Of a DNA stretch of 6,745 nt, positions 4,930-6,745 are shown piece by piece (position 1 is the first letter of the stretch; each line of letters begins with the position of its first letter). The notes under the pieces are model-generated. The model worked only from the letters and a program-made list of their open reading frames with translations. It had not been told where the DNA came from and did not search any database. The stretch is from an uncultured Eubacteriales bacterium (GTDB taxonomy: Bacteria; Bacillota; Clostridia; Oscillospirales; Oscillospiraceae), in the NCBI GenBank assembly GCA_900550705.1, contig URTG01000093.1, positions 1-6,745 of the forward strand, written 5' to 3'. A program made the position numbers and the translations under genes.

Positions 4930-6127
4930 AGACGATTTTCCTCTGCTCCGCCAGAGCCCCATCGCCTATCTGGACAACGCCGCCACCGAGCAGCGCCCCC
5001 AGGCGGTGCTGGAGGCGGTGGACCGGTTCTACCGCACCGCCAACGCCAACCCCCTCCGGGGCCTCTATCAGCTGGCGGTGGATGCCACCGATGCCTATGA
5101 GAACGCCCGGGAGCGGGTCCGCCGCTTTGTGAACGCCGCCTCCACCCAGGAGATCGTGTTCACCCGGAACACCACCGAGGGCCTGAACCTGGTGGCGTAC
5201 AGCTACGGCCTCAGCCATCTGCGGGCCGGGGACGAGATCCTGGTGACCATCGCGGAGCACCACAGCAATCTCCTCCCCTGGCAGATGGTGGCCCGGACCA
5301 CCGGGGCCACCCTGAAATTCCTGGACTGTGAGCCGGACGGCTCCTTCCCCCAGGCGGCCATCCGGGCCGCCGTCACCCCCCGCACCAAGCTGGCCGCCGT
5401 GGGGCACGTCTCCAACGTCACCGGCCGGACCTTCCCGGTGGACCTGCTGGTCCCCCTGGTCCACGCCAACGGCGGCGTGGTGGTGCTGGACGCCGCCCAG
5501 AGCGCCCCTCACTGCCCCATCGACGTGCAGAAGCTGGACGTGGACTTTCTGGCCTTCTCCGGCCACAAGCTCATGGCCCCCATGGGCATCGGCGCACTGT
5601 ACGGCAAGCGTGCCCTGCTGGACGCTATGCCCCCCTTCCTCTCCGGCGGCGAGATGATCGAATCAGTCACCCGCACCGGCGCTACCTACGCCGAGCTGCC
5701 CCACAAATTTGAGGCGGGCACGGTCAACGCCGGTGGCGCGGTGGGTCTGGCCGTTGCGCTGGACTATCTGGAGCAGGTGGGGCCGGACACCGTCCACACC
5801 CGGGAGCTGGCCCTGACCCGCCAGGCTATGGAGGGAATGCAGACCATCCCCGGCGTTCACATCCTGGGCAGCGACGACCCGGCGGACCACTGCGGCATCG
5901 TCAGCTTTACCGTGGATGGGGTCCACCCCCACGACATCGCCGCCATTCTGGACCGGGACCAGGTGTGCATCCGGGCGGGCCATCACTGCGCCCAGCCCCT
6001 GCTGGCCCACCTGGGTGTCCGCTCCTCCGCCCGGGCCAGTCTGGCCTTCTATAACACCCAGGAGGATGTGGCCCGGCTGCTGGACAGCGTGAAGGACTTG
6101 AGGAGGAAAATGGGCTATGGAGCGTAA
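4919..6127 (+). CDS. sufS: Group II cysteine desulfurase SufS
   Basis: SufS is a PLP-dependent enzyme that converts L-cysteine to L-alanine and leaves a persulfide on its own cysteine, supplying sulfur for Fe-S assembly. The 402-residue length is typical. Visible residues include His114/His115 (EHHSN), Asp191 and Gln194 (DAAQS) for cofactor binding, Lys217 in SGHKLMAP as the Schiff-base lysine, and Cys357 in RAGHHCAQP as the persulfide cysteine (E. coli Cys364 equivalent). The short region around that cysteine marks group II (SufS/CsdA-like) and not IscS/NifS. One variation: the usual HRGxH segment near residue 46 reads LRGLY. The ATG at 4919 has AAGGAG (4904-4909) before it and overlaps the sufD end by 11 bases. 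Position immediately before sufU fits the SufS-SufU pair of Firmicutes. Confidence 0.96.
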   Translation: MNYKDDFPLLRQSPIAYLDNAATEQRPQAVLEAVDRFYRTANANPLRGLYQLAVDATDAYENARERVRRFVNAASTQEIVFTRNTTEGLNLVAYSYGLSHLRAGDEILVTIAEHHSNLLPWQMVARTTGATLKFLDCEPDGSFPQAAIRAAVTPRTKLAAVGHVSNVTGRTFPVDLLVPLVHANGGVVVLDAAQSAPHCPIDVQKLDVDFLAFSGHKLMAPMGIGALYGKRALLDAMPPFLSGGEMIESVTRTGATYAELPHKFEAGTVNAGGAVGLAVALDYLEQVGPDTVHTRELALTRQAMEGMQTIPGVHILGSDDPADHCGIVSFTVDGVHPHDIAAILDRDQVCIRAGHHCAQPLLAHLGVRSSARASLAFYNTQEDVARLLDSVKDLRRKMGYGA

Positions 6128-6557
6128 TACTTTCTATAACGAGGTCCTGACGGACCACAATCTGCACCCCCTGCACAAGGAGAAGCTGGACAACGCCAAT
6201 CTCGTCCTGGAGGGCGTGAACCCCTCCTGCGGGGACGACATCGTCCTTCAGCTCCGGGTGGAGCACGACGTGGTGGAGGACGGGGCCTTTGTGGGCGACG
6301 GCTGCGCCATCTCCCAGGCCTCCGCCGACATCATGCTGGACCTGGTCATCGGCCGCACCAAGGATGAGGCCCTGCACCTGGCCGGGCTGTTCCTGAAAAT
6401 GATCCAGGGCCAGTGCTCCCCCCAGGAGCTGGACGAGCTGGAGGAGGCCGGTGCCCTGCAAGACATCTCCCATATGCCCGCCCGGGTAAAATGCGCCGTG
6501 CTGGGCTGGCACACCATGGAGGAGCTGCTGGGAGAAAAGACCGCGCCGGAGGTGTGA
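6117..6557 (+). CDS. sufU: Zinc-dependent sulfurtransferase SufU
   Basis: SufU accepts the persulfide from SufS and passes sulfur to the SufB scaffold; in Firmicutes it replaces SufE. The 146-residue protein matches the family length. The zinc ligands line up with B. subtilis SufU Cys41, Asp43, Cys66 and Cys128: here Cys38 and Asp40 (NPSCGDD), Cys63 (GDGCAISQAS), and Cys126 (VKCAVLGW). Cys38 is the expected sulfur acceptor. The extended loop between Cys63 and Cys126 separates SufU from IscU scaffolds. There is an additional Cys100 not assigned to the zinc site. AGGAGG (6101-6106) precedes the ATG at 6117 by ten bases, and the start overlaps the sufS end by 11 bases. The out-of-frame ATG at 6110 lies inside sufS and is not the start. 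It is the last gene of the operon; tandem heptamers begin at the base after its stop. Confidence 0.96.
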   Translation: MERNTFYNEVLTDHNLHPLHKEKLDNANLVLEGVNPSCGDDIVLQLRVEHDVVEDGAFVGDGCAISQASADIMLDLVIGRTKDEALHLAGLFLKMIQGQCSPQELDELEEAGALQDISHMPARVKCAVLGWHTMEELLGEKTAPEV

Positions 6558-6592
6558 GGAGTTAGGAGTTAGGAGGGATGAGTTAGGAGTTA
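6558..6592 (+). repeat. Five tandem 7-base repeats directly after sufU
   Basis: Exactly five 7-base units in one register: GGAGTTA, GGAGTTA, GGAGGGA, TGAGTTA, GGAGTTA. Three are identical and two differ by one or two bases. The array starts at the first base after the sufU stop codon. Such arrays change length by replication slippage and are suitable strain markers. They contain SD-like GGAG cores but no start codon at useful spacing. Confidence 0.85.
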
Positions 6593-6644
6593 CCTAGTCT
6601 TTGGGCCTCTGCTTCTTATACGATGGTGCGGGCGCGGGGTTTTC

Positions 6645-6660
6645 GCTCTCTGCGGGGAGC
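6645..6660. repeat. Small hairpin GCTCTC-TGCG-GGGAGC
   Basis: Six-base arms, with one T-G pair, close a four-base loop. It is followed by AAGTTACTTT rather than a clean T-run, so it is at best a weak terminator for suf. It may be one part of a composite extragenic repeat extending to the window edge. Confidence 0.35.
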
Positions 6661-6670
6661 AAGTTACTTT

Positions 6671-6698
6671 GCCCGCGGCGGGCGGCCGAAGGCCGCCC
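6671..6698. terminator. Overlapping GC-rich palindromes; possible suf terminator or extragenic repeat
   Basis: GGGCGGCC-GAA-GGCCGCCC (6680-6698) is a perfect 8-base-pair hairpin with a three-base loop. The left neighbour GCCCG-CGG-CGGGC (6671-6683) shares four bases with it, so only one can form at a time. The first T-rich stretch (TTTCTT) begins six bases after the large stem, with only a broken T-run, so termination would be imperfect. It is the strongest hairpin downstream of sufU and, lacking a better candidate, the likely 3' boundary of the operon. The GC-rich arms and short loop also fit a bacterial extragenic palindrome family. Confidence 0.45.
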
Positions 6699-6722
6699 CT
6701 ACGGTTTCTTATGATAGTACGG

Positions 6723-6742
6723 CCCTAGGGGACGCTGTCCTC
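6723..6742. repeat. Palindromes CCCTAGGG and GGGGAC/GTCCTC at the right edge
   Basis: CCCTAGGG (6723-6730) is a perfect 8-base palindrome. GGGGAC (6728-6733) can pair with GTCCTC (6737-6742) around the loop GCT with one G-T pair. They overlap, and the element may continue outside the window. With the upstream palindromes this suggests a composite repeat, but one copy alone cannot prove it. Confidence 0.35.
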
Positions 6743-6745
6743 CGC

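Noticed and set aside
3868..5566. Long minus-strand frames over sufD and sufS
   Set aside because: Same reasoning: antisense low-complexity translations across genes with visible catalytic residues.
6117..6557. IscU rather than SufU identity for the last gene
   Set aside because: The position after sufS, the long segment between Cys63 and Cys126, and the C38/D40/C63/C126 zinc set fit SufU. IscU lacks this insertion and carries the LPPVK chaperone motif, which is absent here.

Overview
The window looks like chromosomal DNA from a GC-rich anaerobic Firmicute, most likely a clostridial gut bacterium of the Oscillospiraceae/Ruminococcaceae type. This is an inference from GC-rich codon use combined with AGGAGG-type ribosome binding sites, sigma-A promoters, a Gram-positive SUF gene set using SufU rather than SufE, and a clostridial-type lipoprotein nuclease. 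No marker gene fixes the species.

The left part (1-1220) is on the minus strand. It holds a two-gene unit: a 133-residue cytoplasmic protein of unknown function, then a secreted lipoprotein DNA/RNA non-specific endonuclease whose C-terminal end runs off the left edge. Their stop and start codons overlap as ATGA. A strong extended -10 promoter (TGCTATAAT) lies about 110 bases upstream of the first gene.

The middle (1221-1671) is a noncoding divergent region of about 450 bases, much richer in A+T than the genes. It contains several end-to-end dyads, a terminator-like hairpin facing right, a run of T-tracts spaced at about one helical turn, and a near-consensus promoter (TTGACT-17-TATAAT). A perfect inverted repeat fills part of that promoter's spacer and is a candidate operator.

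The right part (1672-6557) is a complete sufC-sufB-sufD-sufS-sufU operon on the plus strand, with every gene overlapping the next except sufB/sufD (16-base gap). SufS takes sulfur from cysteine, SufU relays the persulfide, and the SufB-SufC-SufD ATPase scaffold assembles and releases Fe-S clusters. The expected key residues are visible in all five proteins. No Rrf2/IscR/SufR regulator and no A-type carrier gene is present in the window.

After sufU (6558-6745) come five tandem 7-base repeats followed by a cluster of GC-rich palindromes. These look like extragenic repeat elements and may also end the suf transcript. I do not see a clearly new biological system here. The least explained items are the nuclease-linked 133-residue protein and the architecture of the divergent intergenic region.
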